From Serinicoccus sediminis (GTDB lineage: Bacteria; Actinomycetota; Actinomycetes; Actinomycetales; Dermatophilaceae): a stretch of 64,000 bases of DNA. The stretch covers positions 62,001-126,000 of the forward strand of contig NZ_SDVA01000003.1 of the NCBI RefSeq assembly GCF_004153545.1, written 5' to 3'. Positions 19,844-37,858 of the stretch are shown piece by piece. Both the position numbers and the translations under genes were made by a program. Positions within the stretch are counted from its first letter, which is position 1. Every line of letters begins with the position of its first letter. The notes under the pieces were generated by a model. The model was not told where the DNA came from. It saw nothing but the letters and a program-made list of their open reading frames with translations, and searched no databases.

Positions 19844-21049
19844 ATGTCTGAAGCCACCACCTCGGTCCTCGTCGCCGGCGCCCGCACCCCCATGGGTCGT
19901 CTGCTCGGCTCGCTCTCCTCGCTCTCCGGGGCCGAGCTCGGTGGCGCCGCGATCGCCGGTGCCCTGGAGCGCGCCGGCGTGCGCGGCGACCAGGTCGACT
20001 ACGTCGTCATGGGGCAGGTCCTCACCGCCGGTGCCGGCCAGATCCCGGCCCGGCAGGCGGCCGTGGCCGGCGGGATCCCGATGGACGTCCCCGCGCTCAC
20101 CATCAACAAGGTCTGCCTGTCCGGCATCGACGCCATCGCGCTCGCCGACCAGCTCATCCGGGCCGGGGAGGTCGACGTCGTCGTCGCGGGCGGCCAGGAG
20201 TCGATGAGCCAGGCGCCGCACCTGCTGGAGCGCTCGCGCACCGGCTTCAAGTACGGCGACGTCACCATGCGCGACCACATGGCCCACGACGGCCTCTGGG
20301 ACGCGTTCACCGACCAGGCCATGGGCGGGCTGACCGAGGGGGCGAACCGCGCCGACGAGGCCGAGCAGTTCACCCGCGAGCAGCAGGACGCCTTCTCCGC
20401 GCGCAGCCACCAGCGCGCGGCCGCGGCCTGGGAGAACGGCGTCTTCGACGACGAGGTCGTGCCCGTCCACATCCCGCAGCGCAAGGGCGACCCGGTCGTC
20501 GTCTCCCGCGACGAGGGCATCCGCGCCGACACCACCGTCGAGTCCCTGGGCCGGTTGCGCCCGGCGTTCTCCCCGGACGGCACGATCACCGCCGGGTCGG
20601 CCTCGCAGATCTCCGACGGCGCCTGCGCCGTGGTCGTCATGAGCAAGGCCCGCGCCACCGAGCTGGGGCTGGACTGGATCGCCGAGATCGGGGCGCACGG
20701 CATGGTCGCCGGCCCCGACTCCACCCTGCAGAGCCAGCCGGCCCGCGCCATCGCCGCAGCCTGCGCCAAGCAGGGCGTCGAGCCCGCGGACCTGGACCTC
20801 GTGGAGATCAACGAGGCCTTCGCGGCCGTCGGCCTCGCCTCCATGGAGGAGCTCGGTCTCGACGAGGAGCGGGTCAACGTCAACGGCGGCGCCATCGCGC
20901 TGGGCCACCCCATCGGCATGTCCGGCGCCCGCATCCTGCTGCACCTCGCCCTCGAGCTGCGGCGCCGCGGCGGCGGCACCGGCGCCGCGGGGCTGTGCGG
21001 CGGCGGCGGGCAGGGCGACGCCCTGCTCGTCACCGTCCCGGCCCGGTGA
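19844..21049 (+). CDS. Acetyl-CoA C-acetyltransferase (thiolase)
   Basis: Condenses or cleaves acetoacetyl-CoA and related 3-ketoacyl-CoAs. 401 residues from the ATG behind GGAGGAG. The nucleophilic Cys91 is in [11 protein letters not shown], which has Leu where many relatives have Gly. The second set of catalytic residues is in [17 protein letters not shown] (His) and [13 protein letters not shown] (Cys). Thiolase, hydroxyacyl-CoA dehydrogenase, enoyl-CoA hydratase and Etf genes are all present in the window but scattered, not in one operon. The stop codon overlaps the GTG start of the downstream acetyltransferase gene. Confidence 0.95.
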   Translation: MSEATTSVLVAGARTPMGRLLGSLSSLSGAELGGAAIAGALERAGVRGDQVDYVVMGQVLTAGAGQIPARQAAVAGGIPMDVPALTINKVCLSGIDAIALADQLIRAGEVDVVVAGGQESMSQAPHLLERSRTGFKYGDVTMRDHMAHDGLWDAFTDQAMGGLTEGANRADEAEQFTREQQDAFSARSHQRAAAAWENGVFDDEVVPVHIPQRKGDPVVVSRDEGIRADTTVESLGRLRPAFSPDGTITAGSASQISDGACAVVVMSKARATELGLDWIAEIGAHGMVAGPDSTLQSQPARAIAAACAKQGVEPADLDLVEINEAFAAVGLASMEELGLDEERVNVNGGAIALGHPIGMSGARILLHLALELRRRGGGTGAAGLCGGGGQGDALLVTVPAR

Positions 21050-21639
21050 GCACGCCCGGCGACGGCACGGGGCGCGTCCCGGAGGAGCAGGGGCGGGCCG
21101 TGCAGGAGCCCAGGACGGCCGACGCGCGGTCCGGGGACTGGGAGGTCCGGGAGCCACGGGCCGGTGACGCCGAGCCGTTCGCCCGGTTGCACGCCCGGGT
21201 CTGGCGGGAGACCTACCGCGGCATCATGTCCGACGAGGTCGTCGACGCGCTCGAGCCCGAGCAGTTCCGACCGGTGTGGGAGCAGGTCGTCGCGGCGTAT
21301 GCCGCGGGCCGGGTGCCCGACGACGGCCGCGGGTTCGTCGTCGGTCTGGTCGGGGACGAGCCCGCCGGCTTCTGCATGCACGGGCCGTCGCGCGACGAGG
21401 ACCCGCCCGTGCCGCACCAGGTGTGGTCGCTCAACGTCGCCCCCGAGCACCAGGGCAGCGGCCTCGCGCAGGAGCTGCTCCTGCGCAGCCTCGGCGAGCG
21501 GGCGGCATACCTCTGGGTGGCGCAGGGCAACCACCGGGCGGTCCGCTTCTACGAGCGGCAGGGCTTCGTGCTCGACGGCGCGGAGAACCTCGACGGCCAC
21601 GACGGCGTCGTCGAGCTGCGCATGGTGCGCCGCGCCTGA
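21046..21639 (+). CDS. GNAT family N-acetyltransferase
   Basis: 197 residues, single GNAT fold. The first 35 residues look unstructured, then [18 protein letters not shown] begins the domain. The acetyl-CoA site is [18 protein letters not shown], and the end of the fold is [15 protein letters not shown]. The GTG start shares bases with the thiolase TGA stop, so the two are probably translated in tandem. The substrate is unknown; the layout is that of RimI-like or small-molecule acetyltransferases. A large hairpin lies 28 bases after the stop. Confidence 0.82.
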   Translation: MSTPGDGTGRVPEEQGRAVQEPRTADARSGDWEVREPRAGDAEPFARLHARVWRETYRGIMSDEVVDALEPEQFRPVWEQVVAAYAAGRVPDDGRGFVVGLVGDEPAGFCMHGPSRDEDPPVPHQVWSLNVAPEHQGSGLAQELLLRSLGERAAYLWVAQGNHRAVRFYERQGFVLDGAENLDGHDGVVELRMVRRA

Positions 21640-21666
21640 GCAGCGGAACGCCCTCCCCCTGCGCCG

Positions 21667-21728
21667 GAGCAGAGAACCGTGCCCGAGACAGGTGCTGCGA
21701 CCCTTGCGTCGGGCCTGCTTCTCTGCTC
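21667..21728. other. Extended nested inverted repeat
   Basis: Outer 10-bp stem GAGCAGAGAA/TTCTCTGCTC, symmetric 4-base internal loop, inner stem GCCCGA/TCGGGC, then a 22-base apical region with GGT/ACC pairing. It lies between the GNAT stop and the pip promoter. It could be a terminator, a DNA-level regulatory site or part of a small RNA. Confidence 0.6.
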
Positions 21729-21744
21729 AGGCGGGCCCGAGCGC

Positions 21745-21750
21745 TACCGT
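21745..21750 (+). promoter_or_regulatory. Leaderless -10 (TACCGT) for pip
   Basis: TACCGT, exactly 6 nt, then the ATG at 21757. This decides against longer in-frame starts that would run through the hairpin. Confidence 0.55.
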
Positions 21751-21756
21751 CGGGGG

Positions 21757-22740
21757 ATGAGCGAGCGGCGCACCTTCTACCCCGAGATCGAGCCCTACCG
21801 CACCGAGATGCTGGACGTGGGTGACGGGCACGAGGTCTACGTCGAGCAGTCCGGCGACCCGGACGGCAAGCCGGTGATCTTCGTGCACGGCGGCCCGGGC
21901 AGCGGGACCAGCCCGAAGCAGCGCCGGGTGTTCGACCCCGAGCGCTACCGCATCATCCTGTTCGACCAGCGCATGGCCGGACGCTCGACCCCGCACGCGG
22001 CGACCACGGTGGACCCCGCCGTGTGGGCGACCAACACGACCGGTCACCTCGTCGCCGACATGGAGCGCATCCGCGAGCACCTCGGGGTCGACACCTGGCA
22101 GGTCTTCGGTGGGTCGTGGGGCTCCTGCCTGTCGCTGGCCTACGCCCAGGCCCACCCCGACCGGGTGAGCGAGCTGGTGCTGCGGGGGATCTTCACGCTG
22201 CGCCCGGCCGAGCTGGCCTGGATGTACGAGCGCGGCCACCTCGAGCACGTCTACCCCGACCACTGGGCCGAGTTCGTGGCCCCGGTGGCCCCGGAGCGCC
22301 GTCACGAGATGCAGCTCGCCTACCACGAGCTGCTCTTCGACCCCGACCCCGAGGTGCACGTCCCCGCCGGCGTGGCGTGGAGCGGCTGGGAGTCGCGGGT
22401 CATCACGGTGGAGCCGGACGAGGAGGGCTTCCGCAAGGCGACCGAGCCGGGCCAGGCGGTGGCCTTCGCCCGCATCGAGAACCACTACTTCGTGCACGGC
22501 GGCTTCCTGCGCGAGGGTTCGCTGCTCGACCAGGCGCCCGCCCTGGCCCACATCCCGACGGTCATCGTCCAGGGCCGGCTGGACATGTGCACCCCGGCCC
22601 GCACCGCCTTCGACCTGGCCGCGCGGCTGCCGGACGCCGAGCTCACGGTGGTATCTGACGCGGGGCACGCGTTCTCCGAACCGGGCAACCTGGATGCCCT
22701 GATCCGGGCGACCGACAGGTTCGCGACCAGCAGGAGGTAG
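21757..22740 (+). CDS. pip: Prolyl aminopeptidase (proline iminopeptidase)
   Basis: Alpha/beta-hydrolase of peptidase family S33 that removes N-terminal proline. 327 residues, the usual size. The oxyanion motif VIFVHGGPGSGTSP is near residue 45, the nucleophile is Ser120 in FGGSWGSCLSLAYAQ, and the acid and base lie near the C-terminus (QGRLDMCTPARTAFDLA and DAGHAF). The start MSERRTFYPEIEPYRTEML matches the family and is set by a leaderless promoter. The last codons contain AGGAGGTAG, the Shine-Dalgarno for the next gene. Probably cytoplasmic. Confidence 0.94.
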   Translation: MSERRTFYPEIEPYRTEMLDVGDGHEVYVEQSGDPDGKPVIFVHGGPGSGTSPKQRRVFDPERYRIILFDQRMAGRSTPHAATTVDPAVWATNTTGHLVADMERIREHLGVDTWQVFGGSWGSCLSLAYAQAHPDRVSELVLRGIFTLRPAELAWMYERGHLEHVYPDHWAEFVAPVAPERRHEMQLAYHELLFDPDPEVHVPAGVAWSGWESRVITVEPDEEGFRKATEPGQAVAFARIENHYFVHGGFLREGSLLDQAPALAHIPTVIVQGRLDMCTPARTAFDLAARLPDAELTVVSDAGHAFSEPGNLDALIRATDRFATSRR

Positions 22741-22746
22741 GCCGTC

Positions 22747-23514
22747 ATGGGGGAGTTCGTCGACCCGGAGACCGGAGGCCCGCTGCGGCTCGAGGTGAGG
22801 AGCGTGGACGGCCGCGACTTCGTGCTCCTGCACCCGGTGGGCTACGTCGAGGAGGGGGGCGACACCTTCGTCGTGCCCGCCGGCTTCACCACGGACTTCG
22901 CCTCGGTGCCCCACCTGTTCACCTGGCTGGTGCCCACCAGCGGTGACTTCGCCCCGGCCGCGGTGCTGCACGACGCCCTGGTCTGCCCGGGCAGCTACCA
23001 GGGGCCGGAGATCGACCGGCACGAGGCGGACCGGGTGTTCCGCACCGCGATGATCGGGCTGGGCACCGGGAGGGTGCGCGCCTGGCTGATGTGGGCGGCC
23101 GTCACCATCAGCACGATGTGGGCCAGCCGGGAGCTCGCCCAGCGGGTGCAGCTCTTGGGCCTGCTGGGGCTGGTCACGATCCTGGGGACGGCGGCCACGC
23201 TGGACTTCTTCGACCTCGTCTCGGTGGTGCCGTGGATGGGGGACCGGGCCTGGCCGACCGAGCTGGCGACCGGGGCGCTCTTCGCGGTCCTCGTGCCGAG
23301 CGTGCTCGCGGTGTCCTGGGGACGGTACTGGCCGGCCGGGGTCATCCTGGGCGTCGCGCTCGCGCTGCTGCTGCACGTCACGGCGGCGCTGCTCGCGATC
23401 TACGGTCTCTACCTCGCCCTCGAACGCCTGGTGAGCGGCCCGGCGGACGACGACGGGGTCCGGGTACGGGACCGACGCGCGACGGACGCGGGCAGCACCC
23501 TGGGAGATCGCTGA
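22747..23514 (+). CDS. DUF1353 protein with C-terminal membrane domain
   Basis: 255 residues. The N-terminal 95 residues are a DUF1353 domain, with FVVPAGFTTDFASVPHLF and AAVLHDALVCPGS showing the conserved Asp, His and Asp. From about residue 110 the protein continues into three or four membrane helices, an addition to the normally soluble, often phage-encoded DUF1353. The start is 6 bases after pip, and its Shine-Dalgarno AGGAGGTAG forms the pip stop, so the two are co-translated. The function of DUF1353 is unknown; hydrolase activity has been suggested from the conserved residues only. Confidence 0.75.
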   Translation: MGEFVDPETGGPLRLEVRSVDGRDFVLLHPVGYVEEGGDTFVVPAGFTTDFASVPHLFTWLVPTSGDFAPAAVLHDALVCPGSYQGPEIDRHEADRVFRTAMIGLGTGRVRAWLMWAAVTISTMWASRELAQRVQLLGLLGLVTILGTAATLDFFDLVSVVPWMGDRAWPTELATGALFAVLVPSVLAVSWGRYWPAGVILGVALALLLHVTAALLAIYGLYLALERLVSGPADDDGVRVRDRRATDAGSTLGDR

Positions 23515-23538
23515 TTTCCCCCACCAGCGACCGATGTT

Positions 23539-23544
23539 TACCAT
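23539..23544 (+). promoter_or_regulatory. Leaderless -10 (TACCAT)
   Basis: TACCAT, 6 nt, then the ATG at 23551, in an unusually A+T-rich patch for this genome (GTTTACCATATCGTTATG). Confidence 0.6.
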
Positions 23545-23550
23545 ATCGTT

Positions 23551-24657
23551 ATGAAGTTCTCCAGGATCACCGCCGCCGCCACGCTGAGCTCGGCCCTTCT
23601 CCTCGCCGCCTGCTCTGCTGACGACACCACTGGGGGCGCCACCACCGACGCCGCCGAGGGCGCGGGCGCCACCACCTCCGACGACGCCGCCACCACCACC
23701 GACGACGCCGCCGTGACCGCCGCGGACGCGACCGGTGAGACGGTGGAGATGACCACCGACGCGCAGAGCGCCGCCCTGTCGCTGGAGGAGGCCGAGGAGG
23801 CCGCCACCGAGGTGCTGACCCAGCGGGTGCGTGCCGACCAGGGCGACGGCGACGACGTCGAGAAGGCCCAGGAGGCGTCCCTGGCCGGCACCGCGCTGCG
23901 GGCGCACCGGGCCGCCGACCGGTTGGAGCCGGTCACCGGTGAGCCCGCCCAGGTCGACCTCGAGGAGAACCCGGTCGAGCCCATCGTGCTGGCGATCAGC
24001 CGCGAGGACGACCAGGACCCCGACTACCTCCTCGTGCAGACGGTCCCGGAGGACGGCGTCCCCTACCTGCACCTCCTGGAGAGCAAGAGCGGCGACACCG
24101 AGGACTTCCGCATCACCTGGGAGGCGCGCATGCTGCCGGACACCGAGGTGCCGACCTTCGCGGCGCGGTCCGAGGGCAGCCCGGTGCTGCGCTCCGGCCA
24201 GGGCGACCTCACCATGGAGCCGCGCGAGCTGCTCAAGTCGGTCGGGGCCTACACCGCCTGGCCCCAGCCCGACGAGGTCCCCGACTACCGCACGCACGGC
24301 TACGCCCCGTCGGTCCGCCAGGCGGCCGAGGAGCAGGCCGCGGCCATCTCCGGGCAGGCGAGCCTGCGCGAGAAGAACTGGCTGGTCTCCGACGACGTCG
24401 TCACCCTCCTCTTCGAGGACGGCAGCGGCTTCGTCATGGGCTCCCTGCTGCGGGACACCCAGTTCGTCGTCAACGAGGGCAGCGAGCTCACCACCCCGGA
24501 CGAGTTCCGGGTCTTCCAGGACAGCGAGGTGCTGACCGAGCAGGCCACCCTGCGGACCTCGGTCTTCGTCGGCATGCGGGCGCCTTCCGAGGGTCTCGAC
24601 TTCAAGCCGGAGATGCTGGCCGCCACCGAGCAGCTGGTCGACGCCTCGGGCGAGTGA
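23551..24657 (+). CDS. Secreted lipoprotein of unknown function
   Basis: 368 residues. A type II signal peptide ends in the lipobox LAAC, with Cys21 as the lipid-attachment site. A Thr/Ala/Asp-rich low-complexity linker follows (about 22-70), typical of a surface-tethered protein. The remainder is an acidic globular domain with PEDGVPYLHLLES, REKNWLVSDDVVTLLFEDGSGFVMG and FVVNEGSELTTPDEF. I do not recognise a named family. Several actinobacterial DUF lipoproteins have a similar plan. It sits alone with its own promoter, between a DUF1353 gene and the YbbN-like gene. Confidence 0.8.
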   Translation: MKFSRITAAATLSSALLLAACSADDTTGGATTDAAEGAGATTSDDAATTTDDAAVTAADATGETVEMTTDAQSAALSLEEAEEAATEVLTQRVRADQGDGDDVEKAQEASLAGTALRAHRAADRLEPVTGEPAQVDLEENPVEPIVLAISREDDQDPDYLLVQTVPEDGVPYLHLLESKSGDTEDFRITWEARMLPDTEVPTFAARSEGSPVLRSGQGDLTMEPRELLKSVGAYTAWPQPDEVPDYRTHGYAPSVRQAAEEQAAAISGQASLREKNWLVSDDVVTLLFEDGSGFVMGSLLRDTQFVVNEGSELTTPDEFRVFQDSEVLTEQATLRTSVFVGMRAPSEGLDFKPEMLAATEQLVDASGE

Positions 24658-24700
24658 GGTCCCCGTCCCCGGGGCCTTCAGCCGCGCCGCGGCGACGGCA

Positions 24701-24706
24701 TACCCT
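24701..24706 (+). promoter_or_regulatory. Leaderless -10 (TACCCT)
   Basis: TACCCT, 6 nt, ATG at 24713. The -10 overlaps a GGCATACC octamer (24697-24704). Confidence 0.55.
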
Positions 24707-24712
24707 GGGGGC

Positions 24713-25741
24713 ATGACCCAGCAGCCCTTCTCCTCCGCCGCCCTGCGCGGCGCCGTCGACCTCTCCGCGCTGTCCTCCCGGCCCGCGGCCCCGGCCGGGA
24801 GCGCCGGGCGACAGCCCGCCGGCACCCCTGCCGGGGGTGCTCCTGCGGGCGGGGTCCCCGGGCGCAGCGGCGCGCTGGTCCAGGTCACCGACGAGACCTT
24901 CGAGTCCGTCGTCAACGCGAGCCTGACCACGCCGATCGTCCTGGTCCTGTGGACACCGCAGCTGCCCGAGTCGCTCACCCACCTGCGTGACCTCGCCGAG
25001 CGGGCGCGCACCATGGGCGGCCGCTTCCAGGTCGCCGGCGTGGACATCGCCGGGAGCCAGGGCATCCTCCAGGCGCTGACCCCCGTGCTGCAGCAGGTCT
25101 TCGGCCAGGTGTCCTCGCTGCCCGTCGTCCTGGGTCTGCTCAGCGGTCAGCCCATGCCGTTCTACCTCGGCGTGCAGCCGATGGAGCAGGTGGACCAGCT
25201 GCTGGAGAAGTTCCTCGAGGCGGCGGTGCAGAACGCCGTGACCGGCCGGGTCGAGGTCGGTGCGGACGACGACGCGGGTATGCCCGGTGAGGCCGACGAG
25301 CCGGAGGGCGAGGAGGCGGCCGACGAGCTGCCGCCGCTGCACCAGGAGGCCTACGACGCCATCGACCGCGGTGACTGGGCCGCGGCCGTCGCCGCCTACG
25401 AGAAGGCGCTGGAGCAGGACCCGGCGGACGAGCTCGCCCGGCTCGGGCTCGGGCAGGTCACCCTCCTCGAGCGGACCGCCGGGATGGACCTCGCCGCCGT
25501 CCGTCAGGCCGCCGCCGAGCGCCCGGACGACGTCCAGGCCCAGATCGACGCGGCCGACGTGGACCTGGTCGGGGGACACGTCGAGGACGGCTTCGGCCGC
25601 CTCGTGCAGACCGTGCGCCGCACCGCCGGGGAGGACCGCGACACGGCGCGCACCCACCTGCTGGGGCTCTTCGAGGTGGTCGGCCCCCAGGACCCGCGCG
25701 TCACCAAGGCTCGCCAGGCCCTCATGAGCGCCCTCTACTGA
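24713..25741 (+). CDS. CnoX/YbbN-like thioredoxin-fold TPR protein
   Basis: 342 residues. After a Pro/Ala/Gly-rich N-terminus (1-55) comes a thioredoxin-like domain (about 57-175). Its active-site position reads WTPQLPES, so both redox cysteines of CxxC are missing. An acidic linker leads to TPR-like helices (about 205-342), including AIDRGDWAAAVAAYEKALEQDP. E. coli YbbN/CnoX also lacks the second Cys and acts as a redox-linked holdase and co-chaperone. Here a chaperone role is plausible and oxidoreductase activity is unlikely. It is monocistronic, with a leaderless promoter and a strong terminator after it. Confidence 0.85.
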   Translation: MTQQPFSSAALRGAVDLSALSSRPAAPAGSAGRQPAGTPAGGAPAGGVPGRSGALVQVTDETFESVVNASLTTPIVLVLWTPQLPESLTHLRDLAERARTMGGRFQVAGVDIAGSQGILQALTPVLQQVFGQVSSLPVVLGLLSGQPMPFYLGVQPMEQVDQLLEKFLEAAVQNAVTGRVEVGADDDAGMPGEADEPEGEEAADELPPLHQEAYDAIDRGDWAAAVAAYEKALEQDPADELARLGLGQVTLLERTAGMDLAAVRQAAAERPDDVQAQIDAADVDLVGGHVEDGFGRLVQTVRRTAGEDRDTARTHLLGLFEVVGPQDPRVTKARQALMSALY

Positions 25742-25748
25742 CGCCCGC

Positions 25749-25784
25749 GACCCCGGCACCGGACGCGCGTCCGGTGCCGGGGTC
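25749..25784. terminator. Bidirectional hairpin terminator
   Basis: A perfect 36-base palindrome (18-bp arms, no spacer) starting GACCCCGGCACCGGACGC. It lies between the convergent YbbN-like gene and the Mak-GlgB-PGM gene and can serve both strands. Confidence 0.8.
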
Positions 25785-25819
25785 GGTGGCGCCGGGGTGG
25801 GGCGTGCCGGGGTGCGGGG

Positions 25820-33519
<7,700 letters not shown>

Positions 33520-33530
33520 CGTGCTCCTTC

Positions 33531-35621
<2,091 letters not shown>

Positions 35622-35628
35622 TCGCACC

Positions 35629-35634
35629 AACCTA
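35629..35634 (-). promoter_or_regulatory. Near-leaderless -10 (TAGGTT) for glgE
   Basis: TAGGTT ends 7 nt before the GTG of glgE. Its TAG is the stop codon of glgX. Confidence 0.45.
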
Positions 35635-37857
35635 CCGGGGTTCCGTCTCGGAGACCACGCGCAGGGCCGGGGCCCCGGGGCCGGTCCCGTCGAGCGTCGC
35701 GGTGAGCACCGTGAGGCTGGTCGGGCCGACCTCGACCAGGTGCGCGGGGTCCACCCGGCCTCCGGCCGCGGGCTCGTCCCCGCTGCTGAGGCGCACCTGC
35801 CAGGACCGGACGTCCTCCACCCGGGGCAGCCGCAGGGCGGCCCGTCCGGCGCCCGCGTGCAGGAGCAGGACGACGGCCTGCCGCTGCCCGACGCCCGGGT
35901 CACGGCACCCGCCGACCGCGGGCGAGCCGTCGTGGAGGGTGTCGAAGAGCGCCGTGAGCGTGCTGCGGTGCGGGTCGTTCCACTGGTGGTCGCGCAGCAC
36001 CTCGCCGTCCTCGTCGAACCAGCGCAGCCGGGTGCGGCCCGGGACGGCCTCGAGCCGGGGGAACCCGGTGCCGCGCAGCAGCGTCAGCTCGCGCCGCAGG
36101 GCCAGCAGGGTGCGGGTGTCCGCGAGCAGCGCCGCCTGCCACTCCTCGAGGTCCCAGTCCACCCAGGTCAGCGGGGAGTCCTGGCAGTAGGCGTTGTTGT
36201 TGCCGCGCTGGGTGCGGCCCAGCTCGTCGCCGGCGACGAGCATCGGCACCCCCGAGGAGAGCAGCAGGGTGCCGAGCAGGTTGCGCATCGAGCGCCGGCG
36301 CCCGCGCAGCACCTCGTCGTCGTCGGTCGGGCCCTCGACGCCGTGGTTCCACGACCGGTTGTCGCCGTGCCCGTCGCCGTTGGCCTCGGCGTTGGCCTCG
36401 TTGTGCTTGTGCTCGTAGGCCGTGAGGTCGGCCAGGGTGAAGCCGTCGTGGGCGGTGACGAGGTTGACCGAGGCCAGGGGGCCGCGCCCGTCATGGTCGA
36501 AGAGGTCGGCGGAGCCGGCGAGCCGGGTGGCCAGCTCGCGGACCCCGTGGCCGCCCTGCCCGTGCCGGCGACGCGCGACGTCGGCCAGCCAGAAGGTGCG
36601 GACCGTGTCGCGGTAGCGGTCGTTCCACTCCGAGAAGACGGCGGGGAACTGCCCGGTCCGCCACCCGTGCACCCCGACGTCCCACGGCTCGGCGACCAGC
36701 TTGACCCTGGACAGGACCGGGTCGGCCTCCAGCGCCACGTGGAAGGCGTGCTCCCGGTCGTAGGCGTCGTCGCGGCCGCGGGCCAGCGCGGGCGCGAGGT
36801 CGAAGCGGAAGCCGTCGACGTGGAACTCCTCGACCCAGTGCCGCAGCGAGTCCAGCACCATCCGGGCCACCTGCGGGTCGCGCAGGTCCAGGGTGTTGCC
36901 GCAGCCGGTGACGTCGATGTCGCGGCCCCGGTCGTCCAGGCGGTAGTAGGTGCGCTGGTCCAGGCCACGGTGGCTGAGCGTCGGCCCCTCCCAGGACGAC
37001 TGCTCCGCGGTGTGGTTGTAGACGACGTCGAGGACGACCTCGATCCCCGCCCCGTGCAGGGCACGCACCGCACCCTTGACCTCGTCGACGACACCCTGCG
37101 GGTCCTGCGCCGCGGCATACCCCGCGTGGGGCGCGAAGAAGCCGAGGGAGTTGTAGCCCCAGTAGTTGGTGAGGCCGCGACGCACCAGCGACGCCTCCGA
37201 GGTGAAGGCGTGGACCGGCAGCAGCTCGAGGGTGGTGACCCCCAGGCGGGTGAGGTGGTCGAGGACGGCAGGGTGGCCCAGGGCGGCGTAGGTGCCGCGC
37301 AGCTCGGGCGGGACCTCCGGGTGGCGCATCGTCAGCCCGCGGACGTGCGCCTCGTAGAGGACGGTGTCGGTCCAGGGGACCTCCGGTCTCGTGTCCTGGC
37401 CCCAGTCGAAGGTGCCGTGGTCGACGACCACCGAGCGCGGCACGTAGGGGGCCGAGTCGCGGTCGTCCCGCGCCTCGGGATCGGTCCAGCCGTGGTCGCC
37501 CACGACGTGGCCGTACACCTCGGGGCGCCAGACGACCTCGCCGTCGAGGGCGCCGGCGTAGGGGTCGAGCAGCAGCTTGTCGGGGTTGTGCCGGTGGCCC
37601 TGGTCGGGCGCCCACGGCCCGTGGACGCGCAGGCCGTAGCGGGCCCCCGGGACGAGCTCGGGCACGAGGTCCCACCAGATGCCGTGCGCAGTCCGGGTCA
37701 GGGGGACCCTACGCTCCCCGGCGCCGGTGAACAGGCATACCTCGACCGCGGTGGCGTGCCGGGCCAGCACCGCGAGCTCGGGACCGGCATCGGTCGCCGT
37801 GACGCCCAGCGGCGGCGGGCGGTCGAGGCTGCGGCGGGGGCGGACGGGCACGGACAC
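35632..37857 (-). CDS. glgX: Glycogen debranching enzyme GlgX
   Basis: GH13_11 isoamylase-type enzyme that hydrolyses alpha-1,6 branches. 741 residues, starting with GTG behind GGAGG. CBM48-type N-domain (LARHATAVEVCLFTGAGERRV), nucleophile Asp353 in EFHVDGFRFDLAPAL, acid/base Glu390 in KLVAEPWDVG, and the VTAHDGFTLADL and NNAYCQDSPLTWVDW segments that mark GlgX/TreX. The start lies one base before the pyruvyltransferase stop, so the two genes are tightly packed. It can trim or recycle the branched glucan made by GlgE and GlgB. Confidence 0.96.
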   Translation of the reverse strand: MSVPVRPRRSLDRPPPLGVTATDAGPELAVLARHATAVEVCLFTGAGERRVPLTRTAHGIWWDLVPELVPGARYGLRVHGPWAPDQGHRHNPDKLLLDPYAGALDGEVVWRPEVYGHVVGDHGWTDPEARDDRDSAPYVPRSVVVDHGTFDWGQDTRPEVPWTDTVLYEAHVRGLTMRHPEVPPELRGTYAALGHPAVLDHLTRLGVTTLELLPVHAFTSEASLVRRGLTNYWGYNSLGFFAPHAGYAAAQDPQGVVDEVKGAVRALHGAGIEVVLDVVYNHTAEQSSWEGPTLSHRGLDQRTYYRLDDRGRDIDVTGCGNTLDLRDPQVARMVLDSLRHWVEEFHVDGFRFDLAPALARGRDDAYDREHAFHVALEADPVLSRVKLVAEPWDVGVHGWRTGQFPAVFSEWNDRYRDTVRTFWLADVARRRHGQGGHGVRELATRLAGSADLFDHDGRGPLASVNLVTAHDGFTLADLTAYEHKHNEANAEANGDGHGDNRSWNHGVEGPTDDDEVLRGRRRSMRNLLGTLLLSSGVPMLVAGDELGRTQRGNNNAYCQDSPLTWVDWDLEEWQAALLADTRTLLALRRELTLLRGTGFPRLEAVPGRTRLRWFDEDGEVLRDHQWNDPHRSTLTALFDTLHDGSPAVGGCRDPGVGQRQAVVLLLHAGAGRAALRLPRVEDVRSWQVRLSSGDEPAAGGRVDPAHLVEVGPTSLTVLTATLDGTGPGAPALRVVSETEPR

Positions 37858-37858
37858 G

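Noticed and set aside
21727-25065. Long antisense frame across pip, the DUF1353 gene and the lipoprotein gene
   Set aside because: It spans three well-supported genes and their promoters on the other strand, and its composition (His/Arg/Gly/Val runs) is typical of a G+C shadow frame.
24713-25741. Calling the YbbN-like protein a thioredoxin
   Set aside because: The CxxC position reads WTPQLPES, with no cysteine, so disulfide reductase activity is not supported.
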